Origin: Flavobacterium hungaricum
GTDB lineage: Bacteria > Bacteroidota > Bacteroidia > Flavobacteriales > Flavobacteriaceae
DNA length: 64,000 nucleotides
NCBI RefSeq assembly: GCF_015182285.1
Contig: NZ_PRDM01000006.1
Span: forward strand, 186,001-250,000
Direction: 5' to 3'
The notes under the pieces are model-generated. The model saw only the letters and a program-made list of their open reading frames with translations, made no database searches and was not told the DNA's origin. Made by a program: the position numbers and the translations under genes. Of the stretch, positions 15,199-24,356 are shown one piece after another; the stretch's first letter is position 1, and every line of letters starts with the position of its first letter.

Positions 15199-17082
15199 TT
15201 ATTTGATCATCTCAAAGCTTCTTTTTACAAAAGCTGTAAGCGCTTCACCTTTTAATAGGTTTTGTGATAATTTAGCCAAATCCAAAGCTTGTTTTACCAG
15301 ATGTTCTTGGTGTGTTTTGTCTTCGGTATTCAAAATATTGGAAGCCAAATCAGAGTTGGTGTTTACAACTAGATTGTACATTTCCGGCATATTGCCCATT
15401 CCGAACATACCGCCGCCGCCAGTCTGACTCATTTCTTTCATTCTGCGCATAAATTCTGGCTGTGTAATAATGAAAGGTGCTGCCTGACTGTCCATAGCTT
15501 CTAATTGAACTGTATAAGCTTTTGGAATATAAGCTTCTAAAGAAGTTTTTAAAGCTGCTTTCTCATCATCAGACAATTTAGAAATGGCATTTTCTTCTTT
15601 TTTGATCAAATTATCAACGTGATCAGAATCGACACGTACAAAAGTTAAATCGCTGTTGTCGCCTTCTATTTTCTGAATTAAATGCGAAATAATAGGAGAA
15701 TCTAAAAGCAGTACTTCGTACCCTTTTTCTTTTGCTGCTTCTATATAAGAGTGTTGTGCATCTTTGTTTCCAGCATAAAGAACAACTAGTTTACCGTCTT
15801 TATCAGTTTGATTTTCTTTTAGGTTTTCTTTTAATTCGTCAAGCGTAAAATACTTATCGTCAACCGTTGGGTACAAAACAAATGCGCCCGCTTTTTCATA
15901 GAATTTATCTTCAGAAAGCATTCCGTATTCTAAAACGATTTTAATGTCGTTCCATTTTGCCTCAAAATCAGCACGATTTTCATTAAATAATGCTTTTAAT
16001 TTATCAGCAACTTTACGAGTGATGTAGTTCGAGATTTTCTTAACCGCACCGTCGGCTTGTAATCCAGAACGAGAAACGTTTAACGGAATGTCTGGAGAAT
16101 CAATAACACCTTTAAGCATTGTTAAAAATTCAGGAACAATTCCTTCTACATTATCAGTTACATAAACTTGATTTTGGTACAGTTGAATTTTATCTTTCTG
16201 GATCTGCATGTCATTTCCTAATTTAGGGAAATACAAGATTCCAGTTAAGTTAAAAGGATAATCTACATTTAAATGAATGTTGAATAAAGGCTCCTCAAAC
16301 TGCATTGGATATAATTCTCTGTAGAAGCTTTTGTAATCTTCATCAGATAATTCAGAAGGCTGCTTGGTCCACGCTGGATTTGGGTTGTTGATGATGTTGT
16401 CTGTTTCAACAGTTTCATTAACATAATCTTCTGGAGCATCTTCTGGTTTAGGAAGTGTCTCTGTTCTAGTTCCGAATTTAATCGGAATAGGCATGAATTT
16501 ATTGTATTTGTTTAATAGACCGCTGATTTTAGAATCTTCTAAGAATTCTAAAGAATCTTCTGCGATATGCAGAATGATTTCTGTTCCGCGTGAAGTTTTG
16601 TCAGCTGGTTCAAGAGTAAACTCAGGACTTCCGTCACAAGTCCAGTGTGCGGCTGGTTCGTCTTTGTACGATTTTGTAATGATTTCAACTTTTTCTGCAA
16701 CCATAAAAGCAGAATAGAAACCAAGACCAAAATGACCAATAATTCCAGAATCCTTAGCAGAATCTTTGTATTTGTCTAAGAATTCTTCAGCTCCAGAAAA
16801 AGCGACTTGATTGATGTATTTTTCAACTTCATCAGCAGTCATACCCAAACCTTGATCAATAATGTGGATTTTTTTTCCTTCTTTGTCCACTTTAACTTCA
16901 ATGATCGGATTGCCATATTCTACTTTAGCTTCGCCAATGCTGATAAGATGTTTTAATTTTAGAGTAGCATCGGTACCGTTAGAAACAAGCTCACGTAAGA
17001 AGATTTCATGGTCGCTGTATAAGAACTTTTTAATTAAAGGAAAAATGTTTTCTACTGAAACATTAATTTTACCTGTTGCCAT
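15199..17082 (-). CDS. htpG: HSP90-family chaperone HtpG
   Basis: A 627-residue ATP-dependent chaperone of normal bacterial length, cytosolic. The N-terminal GHKL ATPase shows LVSNGTDATLK (the family's usual Asn-Ala pair is here Asn-Gly), IIDQGLGM, GHFGLGFYSAFMVA and SRGTEIILHI. The middle client domain contains NVDYPFNLTGILYFPK and the conserved NVSRSGLQ. The C-terminal dimerisation part carries a Gly/Met-rich loop (TGGGGMFGMGNM). It is monocistronic between two spacers and ends at a strong hairpin. Confidence 0.97.
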   Translation of the reverse strand: MATGKINVSVENIFPLIKKFLYSDHEIFLRELVSNGTDATLKLKHLISIGEAKVEYGNPIIEVKVDKEGKKIHIIDQGLGMTADEVEKYINQVAFSGAEEFLDKYKDSAKDSGIIGHFGLGFYSAFMVAEKVEIITKSYKDEPAAHWTCDGSPEFTLEPADKTSRGTEIILHIAEDSLEFLEDSKISGLLNKYNKFMPIPIKFGTRTETLPKPEDAPEDYVNETVETDNIINNPNPAWTKQPSELSDEDYKSFYRELYPMQFEEPLFNIHLNVDYPFNLTGILYFPKLGNDMQIQKDKIQLYQNQVYVTDNVEGIVPEFLTMLKGVIDSPDIPLNVSRSGLQADGAVKKISNYITRKVADKLKALFNENRADFEAKWNDIKIVLEYGMLSEDKFYEKAGAFVLYPTVDDKYFTLDELKENLKENQTDKDGKLVVLYAGNKDAQHSYIEAAKEKGYEVLLLDSPIISHLIQKIEGDNSDLTFVRVDSDHVDNLIKKEENAISKLSDDEKAALKTSLEAYIPKAYTVQLEAMDSQAAPFIITQPEFMRRMKEMSQTGGGGMFGMGNMPEMYNLVVNTNSDLASNILNTEDKTHQEHLVKQALDLAKLSQNLLKGEALTAFVKRSFEMIK

Positions 17083-17223
17083 ATTTTTAATTTTTATTTT
17101 AATGTGATGATTTTCATTTAGTCAAATAGAATACCAATTGTTTTTTGGGTGACAAAATGTCGGAAATGTTAATTTTGAAAGAAAATAAATAGATTGTAAA
17201 ACATAAAATTCCTTAATGAATCG

Positions 17224-17231
17224 TATATTTG
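17224..17231 (+). promoter_or_regulatory. -7 element for gene 17286
   Basis: TATATTTG, 54 nt before the start codon; no clear -33 TTG at standard distance. Confidence 0.45.
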
Positions 17232-17285
17232 TGGTACAATAATTGTTAAAAAGGCAAGTTATTAATCTATAAAAAATTGTACAAA

Positions 17286-17786
17286 ATGAAGAAGAGTATT
17301 TTTATATGCTTGATTGCCGCTATGTTTTTTGCGTGTAAATCGGCTTCGTCGACAGCTTCAACTGAGGCTACAACACTTTCAACTAAACTTGACAGAAAGA
17401 CTCAAGTAGCATTAAAAGGAAACTGGGTTCTTACAAATGTATCTTATCCAGGGTCTGACTATATCAAAGTAAATTCTTTTGATCTAGCCGATTCAAAATG
17501 TTTTATTGGCAGTACTTGGAGTTTTATTTCAAATAATAATAAAGGTACAATGAATTTAACATCGCCAAGTTGTACTTCATTTAGTTCGCCAATTGTTTGG
17601 AGTATCAATGATCAGGGACTTTTGGTTCTTAAAATTCTTGATGCTGGTGAAAAAGCGAAAAAGGTTAGAGACGGTTATTTATTAAAAGTTGCCGGTGTAA
17701 CTGAATCTTCTTTTCAGTTAGTAGATAATATCAATGTCGGCGGTCAGGTTAAAGATGTGACGTACCAATTTCAAAGAGCTAATTAA
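17286..17786 (+). CDS. small lipoprotein, lipocalin-like
   Basis: A 166-residue lipoprotein (start at ATG 17286, lipobox FFAC). The mature part begins with LKGNWVLTNVSYPG and contains CFIGSTWSFISNNNKGTM and a C-terminal VTYQFQR strand, a pattern seen in lipocalin-like Bacteroidota lipoproteins. Two mature cysteines may pair. It is 19 bp upstream of the OmpA-domain lipoprotein gene, so both are probably in one transcript. Ligand and function are unknown. Confidence 0.75.
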   Translation: MKKSIFICLIAAMFFACKSASSTASTEATTLSTKLDRKTQVALKGNWVLTNVSYPGSDYIKVNSFDLADSKCFIGSTWSFISNNNKGTMNLTSPSCTSFSSPIVWSINDQGLLVLKILDAGEKAKKVRDGYLLKVAGVTESSFQLVDNINVGGQVKDVTYQFQRAN

Positions 17787-17805
17787 TATTTTAAAGATAT
17801 AAAAA

Positions 17806-18501
17806 ATGAGAAAGATAACTGTTTTAGGTTTAAGTACTTTACTAGTATTAACAAGCTTTTTTACAAGCTGTGACTCAGTAAAGAATGCAAATAATACACA
17901 AAAAGGAGCTGGGATTGGAGTAGTTGCAGGAGGTGTTATTGGAGCTGTTTTAGGAAATAATTTAGGGAAAGGCGGCAATGCTGCATTAGGAGCTGCGATT
18001 GGAGCAGCTGTTGGTGGTGGAACCGGAGCTCTTATTGGAAACAAAATGGATAAACAAGCTCGTCAGATCGATCAGGCTTTACCAGGTGCTTCTGTAGAAA
18101 GAGTTGGAGAAGGAATCCACTTAACTTTAAATGAAAATTCAGTTCGTTTTGACACTAATAAATCAACTTTGACTGCTCAGGCAAAAGCGAATTTAGATAA
18201 ATTGGTACCTGTATTTAACGAATATGGAGATACTGATATTCAGATTTTTGGATATACTGACAGTACAGGAAAACCAGAATATAACTTAACACTTTCAGGA
18301 CAAAGAGCAGCTTCTGTGCAGGCTTATTTAGTTTCTAAAGGGTTAAAGTCAAGTCGTTTTAAAACTTCAGGTTTAGGAATTGCTGATCCAATTGCAACAA
18401 ACGAAACTCCAGAAGGAAGAGCGCAAAACCGTCGTGTTGAATTCTCAATTACAGCAAATGACAAAATGGTAAATGACGCAAAAGCTGAAGCTGGAAAATA
18501 A
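17806..18501 (+). CDS. OmpA-family lipoprotein with glycine zipper
   Basis: A 231-residue envelope protein. The lipobox is FTSC (Cys22). Residues about 34-78 form a glycine-zipper region (GAGIGVVAGGVIGAVLG and further GxxxG repeats) able to associate with membrane. The C-terminal OmpA domain (about 105-215) binds peptidoglycan; its hallmarks are VRFDTNKSTL, GYTDSTGKPEYN, LSGQRAASVQAYL and AQNRRVEF. It probably links outer membrane and cell wall and follows a lipocalin-like lipoprotein gene. Confidence 0.93.
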   Translation: MRKITVLGLSTLLVLTSFFTSCDSVKNANNTQKGAGIGVVAGGVIGAVLGNNLGKGGNAALGAAIGAAVGGGTGALIGNKMDKQARQIDQALPGASVERVGEGIHLTLNENSVRFDTNKSTLTAQAKANLDKLVPVFNEYGDTDIQIFGYTDSTGKPEYNLTLSGQRAASVQAYLVSKGLKSSRFKTSGLGIADPIATNETPEGRAQNRRVEFSITANDKMVNDAKAEAGK

Positions 18502-18524
18502 TTTTCAGACAAAATAAATTATAA

Positions 18525-18558
18525 AAAAAAGCTGTTTCATATTTGAAGCAGCTTTTTT
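18525..18558 (+). terminator. terminator of OmpA-lipoprotein gene
   Basis: AAAGCTG.TTCA / TGAAGCAGCTTT hairpin with a following T run. Confidence 0.8.
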
Positions 18559-18589
18559 TTGACTTTAGAAATTAAACATCGTAAATTTG
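18559..18589 (+). promoter_or_regulatory. promoter of ABC ATPase gene
   Basis: TTG, 20 nt, TAAATTTG, 18 nt upstream of the start codon. The TTG overlaps the end of the preceding terminator T-run. Confidence 0.65.
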
Positions 18590-18607
18590 ACGTCTCAATT
18601 GTAACTC

Positions 18608-19558
18608 ATGCTCGACATTCAAAATATATCATTTTCGTATACCGAAAATCCTGTCATTAAAAACATTTCTTTTACCATAGAGAAAGGTCAGAACATTTCG
18701 ATTATTGGCGAAAGCGGCTGCGGAAAAAGCACGCTGCTCAAACTGATTTATGGATTGTATGATTTGGATGAAGGACAGATTTTTTACGGAGACAAGCCTG
18801 TTCTGGGACCAAAATTCAATTTGATTCCCGGGATGCCTTACATGAAATACCTTGCGCAGGATTTTGATTTGTCTCCTTATGAAACAGTGGCAGAGAATGT
18901 TGGAAAATTTCTTTCTAATGGTTTTGCGAATATGAAAAAACTTCGTGTTCAGGAATTATTAGAAATGGTAGAAATGGAACAGTTTGCTAATGTTAAAACT
19001 AAATTTCTAAGCGGGGGACAACAGCAGCGTGTCGCTTTAATCAGGGTTTTGGCCCTGGAGCCAGAAGTAATTCTGTTGGATGAGCCTTTTAGCCAGATTG
19101 ATGCTTTTAGAAAAAATGCGCTTCGCCGTAATTTATTCCGTTACTTAAAACAAAAACAAATTACCTGTATTATTGCGACCCATGACAGCACAGATGCTTT
19201 GTCGTTTGCAGATCAGGCCATTGTGATGCGAAATGGAGAAGTGGTTATAAAAGACGATCCAAATCGAATTTATGAAAACCCGCAGACTAAATACGTTGCC
19301 TCTTTGTTTGGAGAAGTAAATGAAATTCCGACTCATTTATTATTGTCTTACGAAGATGAAAATCATAAAACTTTAGTCTATCCGCATCAATTTAAAATGG
19401 TTTCAGAATCGAAACTTTTGGTTAAAATCAGAAAAACGTATTTTAGAGGAAGCCACTATCTGATCGAAGCGGTTTACAAAAGACAGTTGATCTTTTTTGA
19501 AAGCGAAATTGATTTACCGCTGGAGCAGGAAGTTTTCTTGGCTTTGAATTATTTATAA
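18608..19558 (+). CDS. ABC transporter ATP-binding protein, standalone
   Basis: A 316-residue ABC ATPase. The Walker A motif is GESGCGKST (34-42), the signature LSGGQQQRVAL, Walker B EVILLDEPF, and the H-loop IIATHDS. The first ~230 residues are the nucleotide-binding domain. The last ~85 residues resemble the TOBE-like regulatory tail of PotA/CysA-type import ATPases (HKTLVYPHQFKMVSES). No permease or binding-protein gene is adjacent, so its membrane partner is elsewhere or missing. It is monocistronic with its own promoter and terminator. Confidence 0.88.
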   Translation: MLDIQNISFSYTENPVIKNISFTIEKGQNISIIGESGCGKSTLLKLIYGLYDLDEGQIFYGDKPVLGPKFNLIPGMPYMKYLAQDFDLSPYETVAENVGKFLSNGFANMKKLRVQELLEMVEMEQFANVKTKFLSGGQQQRVALIRVLALEPEVILLDEPFSQIDAFRKNALRRNLFRYLKQKQITCIIATHDSTDALSFADQAIVMRNGEVVIKDDPNRIYENPQTKYVASLFGEVNEIPTHLLLSYEDENHKTLVYPHQFKMVSESKLLVKIRKTYFRGSHYLIEAVYKRQLIFFESEIDLPLEQEVFLALNYL

Positions 19559-19563
19559 AAAAG

Positions 19564-19590
19564 AAACCCGTTAATTTAATTAACGGGTTT
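19564..19590. terminator. bidirectional terminator
   Basis: AAACCCGTTAA / TTAACGGGTTT stem, 5-nt loop, A-rich left and T-rich right flank, between convergent genes. Confidence 0.85.
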
Positions 19591-19612
19591 TCTTTTTGTA
19601 GAATGTGAAGTA

Positions 19613-22024
19613 TTAGTTTTTCAAATATTTTTCTAAAAACTGATCTTGTTCCCATAATAAGTGCAGGATGTTTTCTTTAGCGGCATATCCGTGAGATTCT
19701 TTTGGCAGAATTACCATTCTAGCATTAGCTCCCAAACCTTTTAAAGCTTGAAAATAACGTTCTGTCTGCAATGTAAAAGTTCCTGGGTTATTATCTGCTT
19801 CTCCGTGTACTAATAAAATAGGTGTTTTCATTTTATCCGCATTCATAAAAGGAGACATGGTATTGTAAACCTCTGGAACTTCCCAGTAATTACGTTGTTC
19901 TGTTTGGAACCCGAATGGAGTCAAAGTTCTATTGTAAGCACCGCTTCGAGCAATTCCGCACGCAAAAAGATTAGAATGTGTCAATAAATTTGCGGTCATA
20001 AAAGCACCGTAAGAATGACCTCCGACAGCCACTTTTTTACGGTTGATGTAACCCAAAGCATCAACAGCGTCAATTGCAGCTGCAGCATTGTCTACTAATT
20101 GTGAAATAAAGTTGTCATTTGGTTCTGTTGTTCCTTCTCCAATAATCGGGAATGCAGCGTCGTCTAAAACTACATATCCTTTGGTTACCCAATACACGAA
20201 TGATCCGTAGTAAGGAAGGGTAAACTCGTTTGAGTTTTGAGTAGATTGTGAAGCACTGTTTCTGTCTTTGTACTCAGCTGGATAAGCCCAGATTAACAAA
20301 GGCAGTTTTTCTTTTTTTGCTTTATCGTAACCAGCTGGCAGATATAATGTTCCCGATAATTCAAGACCGTCTTTACGTTTGTATTTAATCACCTCTTTGC
20401 TCACATTTTTAATGCTTTCAAAAGGATTCTTGAAATCGGTGATCGGAGTTAAGCTGTTTTTCTTGTAAATGTTTCTTATATAGTAATTTGGATATTCACT
20501 TTTAGATTGAATTTGCACTAAAATTTTTCCAGATTTAACATCATCAATTTCAATCAAATCTTCTTTTTTGTCCTTGTACGAAGAAGTGTAAAGTCGTTTG
20601 GCTTGAAGTGTTTTGGTGTTAAATTCATCAATATAAGGAAATTGCCCTTCTTTGGTATATCCTTCAGCAATACGGTAGGCATTATCTTTTTCTAAAAGTA
20701 AGATGTGTTTGTTGTATTGGTTTTTCTTAGTTTGAAAATTACCTGGATCAGAATATACATCTTGGTAATTTCTATCGGTAATTACTTTAGGTGCTTGTGC
20801 TGGATTTGAAGGATTTATCAAATACGTTTTGGTATTACGAGTGTCGTACCATTGATCTGATAGAACAGCGAGATTGTCAGTACCCCAAACAATATCATTG
20901 AAACGTTGTGGTGTTTTGGTAAAAGAAACCGGTTCGGCAGTAAATGGAGCTTCCCATAAAAACAATTCGTCTCTATATTCTACTTTGTTGGCAGGATTTC
21001 CTTCGTCTAATGCAACAGCATAGTATAAAGTGGCAGGTTTGTCATTTCTCCAAGCCATTTCTCTTTTTCCTTTTCGAACTGCCATAAAACCTTTAGGCAT
21101 GATTTCGAAAAGCGGTACTTCGTTTACCGTTTTGATTTCTTTTCCTCTAATGTCGTAAACAACGGTTTTAGAAGGAAAACGATACAAAGGAACTACATAC
21201 GAAAAAGGTTTGTGAATGGTAGTAAGCATAATGTAATTACCATCTGGAGAAATTTTTTCGCCAGAAAACATTGCTGCTTCTTTAAATAAGACAGCATTTC
21301 CGTTGAGGCTTACTTTGTATAATTCGGAAGTAATAGCATTTTCAAAATTGATTTCATCATTTTTGTTTTTCAACATATCTGGGTATGTTCTGTTTTGTGA
21401 TTTTTCTCCAGATGTAGTAGAAACAATTGGCCCCGTTGGTAAATCTTTCTTAGAGTCTAGTAAAGGCTGTCTGTTTTTTGGAAGCATTTTTACTAAGATT
21501 GTTTCATTGTCAGGAAGCCAGCTAAACGGATTTCCTAGATTTGCATTTACAGTTGCTTCTGTTAATCTTGTTGCTTGCGCAGAAGCTACGTCCAAAACCC
21601 AAAGTTCAACTCCTGTAGCAGTTGTATGAGAAAATAAAATTTTCTTGTCGTTTGGGGACCATAGAATATTACTGATTTTTGGATTTTGCGGTAATCCGGC
21701 AACCTGAATTTCATTTTTACCGCTAACCTTGCGAAGTTTCAGATTGGTAATATAAGTTACTGTACTCGAAATATTAGTAGTCGGATTAATTCTTAAGCCA
21801 GCTAGTCGAAGCTCATCTTGATTTAGATCGTCTAAAGTTTTGTAGGTGTTGCGGTACATAAAGAGTATATTCTCATTTTTTGTATCTGTAGCCACCGTAG
21901 GAGCTTTTTCGTAATCTGCAAGATCGAGTATTGATTTTGAGGGTTTTTGGTAAGTAAGGTTTTCTTGTGCAAGTGCAAAAAAACCAAAGTTTAGAAATAA
22001 AAATAGCGTAACTTTTAATTTCAT
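19613..22024 (-). CDS. exported S9-family serine peptidase
   Basis: An 803-residue prolyl-oligopeptidase-type peptidase with a Sec signal peptide (FGFFALAQ), so periplasmic or surface-associated. The N-terminal ~530 residues should form a propeller-type gating domain; blocks such as ILWSPNDKKILFSH, FSWLPDNETILV and ISPDGNYIML are WD/TolB-like. The C-terminal alpha/beta-hydrolase carries the triad Ser671 (GGHSYGAF), Asp744 (HGEADNNPG) and His778 (ESHGY). It resembles the glutamyl/dipeptidyl S9 peptidases of Bacteroidota; specificity is not deducible. Monocistronic. Confidence 0.92.
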   Translation of the reverse strand: MKLKVTLFLFLNFGFFALAQENLTYQKPSKSILDLADYEKAPTVATDTKNENILFMYRNTYKTLDDLNQDELRLAGLRINPTTNISSTVTYITNLKLRKVSGKNEIQVAGLPQNPKISNILWSPNDKKILFSHTTATGVELWVLDVASAQATRLTEATVNANLGNPFSWLPDNETILVKMLPKNRQPLLDSKKDLPTGPIVSTTSGEKSQNRTYPDMLKNKNDEINFENAITSELYKVSLNGNAVLFKEAAMFSGEKISPDGNYIMLTTIHKPFSYVVPLYRFPSKTVVYDIRGKEIKTVNEVPLFEIMPKGFMAVRKGKREMAWRNDKPATLYYAVALDEGNPANKVEYRDELFLWEAPFTAEPVSFTKTPQRFNDIVWGTDNLAVLSDQWYDTRNTKTYLINPSNPAQAPKVITDRNYQDVYSDPGNFQTKKNQYNKHILLLEKDNAYRIAEGYTKEGQFPYIDEFNTKTLQAKRLYTSSYKDKKEDLIEIDDVKSGKILVQIQSKSEYPNYYIRNIYKKNSLTPITDFKNPFESIKNVSKEVIKYKRKDGLELSGTLYLPAGYDKAKKEKLPLLIWAYPAEYKDRNSASQSTQNSNEFTLPYYGSFVYWVTKGYVVLDDAAFPIIGEGTTEPNDNFISQLVDNAAAAIDAVDALGYINRKKVAVGGHSYGAFMTANLLTHSNLFACGIARSGAYNRTLTPFGFQTEQRNYWEVPEVYNTMSPFMNADKMKTPILLVHGEADNNPGTFTLQTERYFQALKGLGANARMVILPKESHGYAAKENILHLLWEQDQFLEKYLKN

Positions 22025-22222
22025 AATTTGAATTTTTGGGTTTAAAAAAAGTGGTATTATTAAATGTTTGTCTCAGGTCATTTAGACTTGTTACAAATTA
22101 AAGCGCTAATTTAATTCTTTTTATGTTTTAGAAGTTTTTTTTGCTTTTTTTGAATTAAAAAAGAAACAATAGAGGTAATTATTAGTAGATATTAAATTGC
22201 TGATTACGAAAAAAATGGTAAT

Positions 22223-22257
22223 TTGTATGCTTATGTTTTAAAGTATGCGTAAATTTG
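22223..22257 (+). promoter_or_regulatory. promoter of fabH
   Basis: TTG, 24 nt, TAAATTTG, 32 nt before the start codon. Spacing is at the long end. Confidence 0.45.
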
Positions 22258-22289
22258 CAATCCAATTTTTTAATAAATAATAAAAGAGT

Positions 22290-23297
22290 ATGTATCATTC
22301 GAAAATAGCTGGTTTAGGATATTATGTCCCTTCTAATGTGGTGACTAACGATGATTTGTCTAAGATAATGGATACCAATGATGAATGGATTCAAGAAAGA
22401 ACCGGAATTCAGGAAAGAAGACACATTATTCGTGGAGAAGACACTACAACGTCGATGGGAGTAAAAGCAGCTAAAATTGCCATAGAACGTTCTGGCGTTG
22501 CCAAAGAAGATATTGACTTTGTAGTTTTTGCTACCTTAAGTCCAGATTATTATTTTCCAGGTCCTGGAGTTTTAGTGCAGAGAGATTTAGGACTGAAAAC
22601 TGTAGGGGCTTTAGATGTTAGAAATCAATGTTCTGGTTTTGTTTACGCTATTTCGGTAGCAGACCAATATATTAAAACAGGAATGTATAAGAACATTTTG
22701 GTAATTGGTTCAGAGGTTCACTCAACAGGTTTAGATATGACAACACGCGGACGCGGTGTTTCGGTAATTTTTGGTGATGGAGCAGGAGCGGCAGTTTTAA
22801 GCCGTGAAGAAGATTTGTCAAAAGGAATTTTATCGACACACTTACATTCTGAAGGACAGCATGCAGAAGAATTGGCATTGCAGGCACCGGGAATGGGAGC
22901 GCGTTGGGTAACCGATATTTTGGCTGACAATGACCCGAATGACGAAAGTTATTATCCTTATATGAACGGGCAGTTTGTATTTAAAAATGCAGTAGTTCGT
23001 TTTGCAGAAGTAATCAATGAAGGTTTGGAAGCAAATGGTTTGCAGGTTTCTGATATTGACATGCTGATTCCGCATCAGGCTAATTTGAGAATTTCTCAAT
23101 TCATTCAGAATAAATTCAAACTGACCGACGATCAAGTTCATAATAATATCCAGAAATACGGAAATACCACTGCGGCCTCTATTCCGATCGCTTTGACCGA
23201 AGCTTGGGAGCAGGGAAAAATTAAATCTGGAGATACTGTTGTTTTAGCAGCCTTCGGAAGTGGTTTTACTTGGGCGAGTGCTATTATAAAATGGTAA
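22290..23297 (+). CDS. fabH: beta-ketoacyl-ACP synthase III
   Basis: A 335-residue KAS III that condenses an acyl-CoA primer with malonyl-ACP to start fatty-acid synthesis. The catalytic triad is Cys114 (NQCSGF), His262 (PHQANLRI) and Asn292 (YGNTTAASIP). The loop GDGAGAAVL and the C-terminal FGSGFTWAS are typical. It is not clustered with other fab genes, so it could be an additional copy; in Bacteroidota such isolated FabH proteins may prefer branched primers, but that is inference. It ends at a hairpin before the repeat array. Confidence 0.93.
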   Translation: MYHSKIAGLGYYVPSNVVTNDDLSKIMDTNDEWIQERTGIQERRHIIRGEDTTTSMGVKAAKIAIERSGVAKEDIDFVVFATLSPDYYFPGPGVLVQRDLGLKTVGALDVRNQCSGFVYAISVADQYIKTGMYKNILVIGSEVHSTGLDMTTRGRGVSVIFGDGAGAAVLSREEDLSKGILSTHLHSEGQHAEELALQAPGMGARWVTDILADNDPNDESYYPYMNGQFVFKNAVVRFAEVINEGLEANGLQVSDIDMLIPHQANLRISQFIQNKFKLTDDQVHNNIQKYGNTTAASIPIALTEAWEQGKIKSGDTVVLAAFGSGFTWASAIIKW

Positions 23298-23322
23298 AAT
23301 AATTATATTAATATTATATTCA

Positions 23323-23352
23323 GACCTGCTTCTTTTTGGAGCAGGTTTTTTT
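23323..23352 (+). terminator. terminator of fabH
   Basis: ACCTGCTT / GAGCAGGT stem (one mismatch at the loop), followed by a T run. Confidence 0.75.
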
Positions 23353-23385
23353 ATTTCTTTTTTTTTGAGTGATGCAAGACGTTTG

Positions 23386-23895
23386 TCAAGTTGAGCGCAA
23401 TCGTTGTGAGGCTGGGCGGAGTCGAAGCCCCGCGTTCCAATTGGGATGCCCTTCGACTCCGCTCAGGGTGACATGAATATTGCGTTTGTTTTTTGCCGTT
23501 TGATTCAGATTGTCATGCTGAGCGGAGTCGAAGCCCGCGTTCCAATTGGAATGCCCTTCGGCTCCGCTCAGGTTGACATGAATATTGTGTTTATTTTTTG
23601 CTATTAGATTCAGATTGTCAGGCTGAGCGGAGTCGAAGCCCGTGTTCCAATTGGAATGCCGTTCGACTCCGCTCAGGGTGACATGAATATTGCGTTTATT
23701 TTTTGCTGTTAGATTCAGATTGTCAGGCTGAGGGGAGTCGAAGTCCCGCGTTATAATTGGATCGCCTTTCGACTCCGCTCAGGTTGACATGAATATTGTG
23801 TTTATTTTTTGCTGTTAGATTCAGATTGTCAGGCTGAGCGGAGTCGAAGCCCGCGTTCCAGTTGGATCTCCCTTTGATTCGGTTCAAGGTAAAAT
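23386..23895. repeat. tandem array of five palindromic 105-106 bp units
   Basis: The segment GGAGTCGAAG recurs five times; the GTCG within it starts at 23421, 23527, 23632, 23737 and 23843, so the period is 105-106 bp. Each unit is an imperfect inverted repeat: arm CTGAGCGGAGTCGAAG, a self-complementary centre (TTCCAATTGGAA), arm CTTCGACTCCGCTCAG. A conserved AT-rich linker with ATGAATATTG and TTAGATTCAGATTGTCA follows. The first unit and the right arm of the fifth are degenerate. A lone half of the palindrome occurs at 59454-59477. No coding sequence is credible between 23353 and 23954. Confidence 0.9.
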
Positions 23896-23954
23896 CTAAA
23901 AGCATATTGTTTTGAATTATTTTTCTTACTTTTATTTTTTAATTATAGAGAATT

Positions 23955-24278
23955 ATGAAATTATATTATGTGTATATTTTAAAATGTTCCGATGGAAGTT
24001 ATTACACAGGAGTAACTAACAATATTAATAGAAGATTGAATGAACATACTTACGGTACAAATCAAGAAAGTTATACTTATAATAAAAGACCAGTTGAATT
24101 GGTTTTTTGTACAGAATTTAATGATATCAATCACGCGATTTTATTTGAAAAGCAGGTTAAAGGATGGAGTCGGAAAAAGAAAGAAGCTATTATTATAGAC
24201 AAATGGGAAGATTTGAAAAAACTTTCGAAATGCTTAAATAAAACAACTCATAATAATTTTAATAAAAAGAATGTTTAG
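23955..24278 (+). CDS. GIY-YIG nuclease-domain protein
   Basis: A 107-residue single-domain GIY-YIG protein of the UvrC-N/URI type. The first strand carries VYIL (6-9) in the GIY position and YYTGVT (16-21) in the YIG position. Arg27 in NINRRLNEH is the expected catalytic arginine and Glu65 in LFEKQVKGW the metal-binding glutamate, so the active site appears intact. The C-terminus is basic (SRKKKEA..). It starts about 60 bp after the palindromic array and 78 bp before cutC. The DNA target is unknown; proximity to palindromes that could form cruciforms is noted in the findings. Confidence 0.88.
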   Translation: MKLYYVYILKCSDGSYYTGVTNNINRRLNEHTYGTNQESYTYNKRPVELVFCTEFNDINHAILFEKQVKGWSRKKKEAIIIDKWEDLKKLSKCLNKTTHNNFNKKNV

Positions 24279-24356
24279 TAGTAAATTAGTCCCCGATTTC
24301 ACTAAGAATAAGATTTGATTTTTACTGAGGTCAAAGCCCCTTTAAATTAAGATAAA

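Noticed and set aside
17718..18044. 108-codon minus-strand proline/alanine-rich frame
   Set aside because: It is the antisense of the glycine-zipper region of the OmpA-domain lipoprotein; Gly codons read as Pro/Ala.
23386..23895. CRISPR array
   Set aside because: Repeat period is 105-106 bp with conserved linkers rather than short repeats with unique spacers, and there are no cas genes.
23723..23905. 60-codon minus-strand reading frame
   Set aside because: It is a translation of the palindromic array and repeats itself; no start signal or independent coding pattern.
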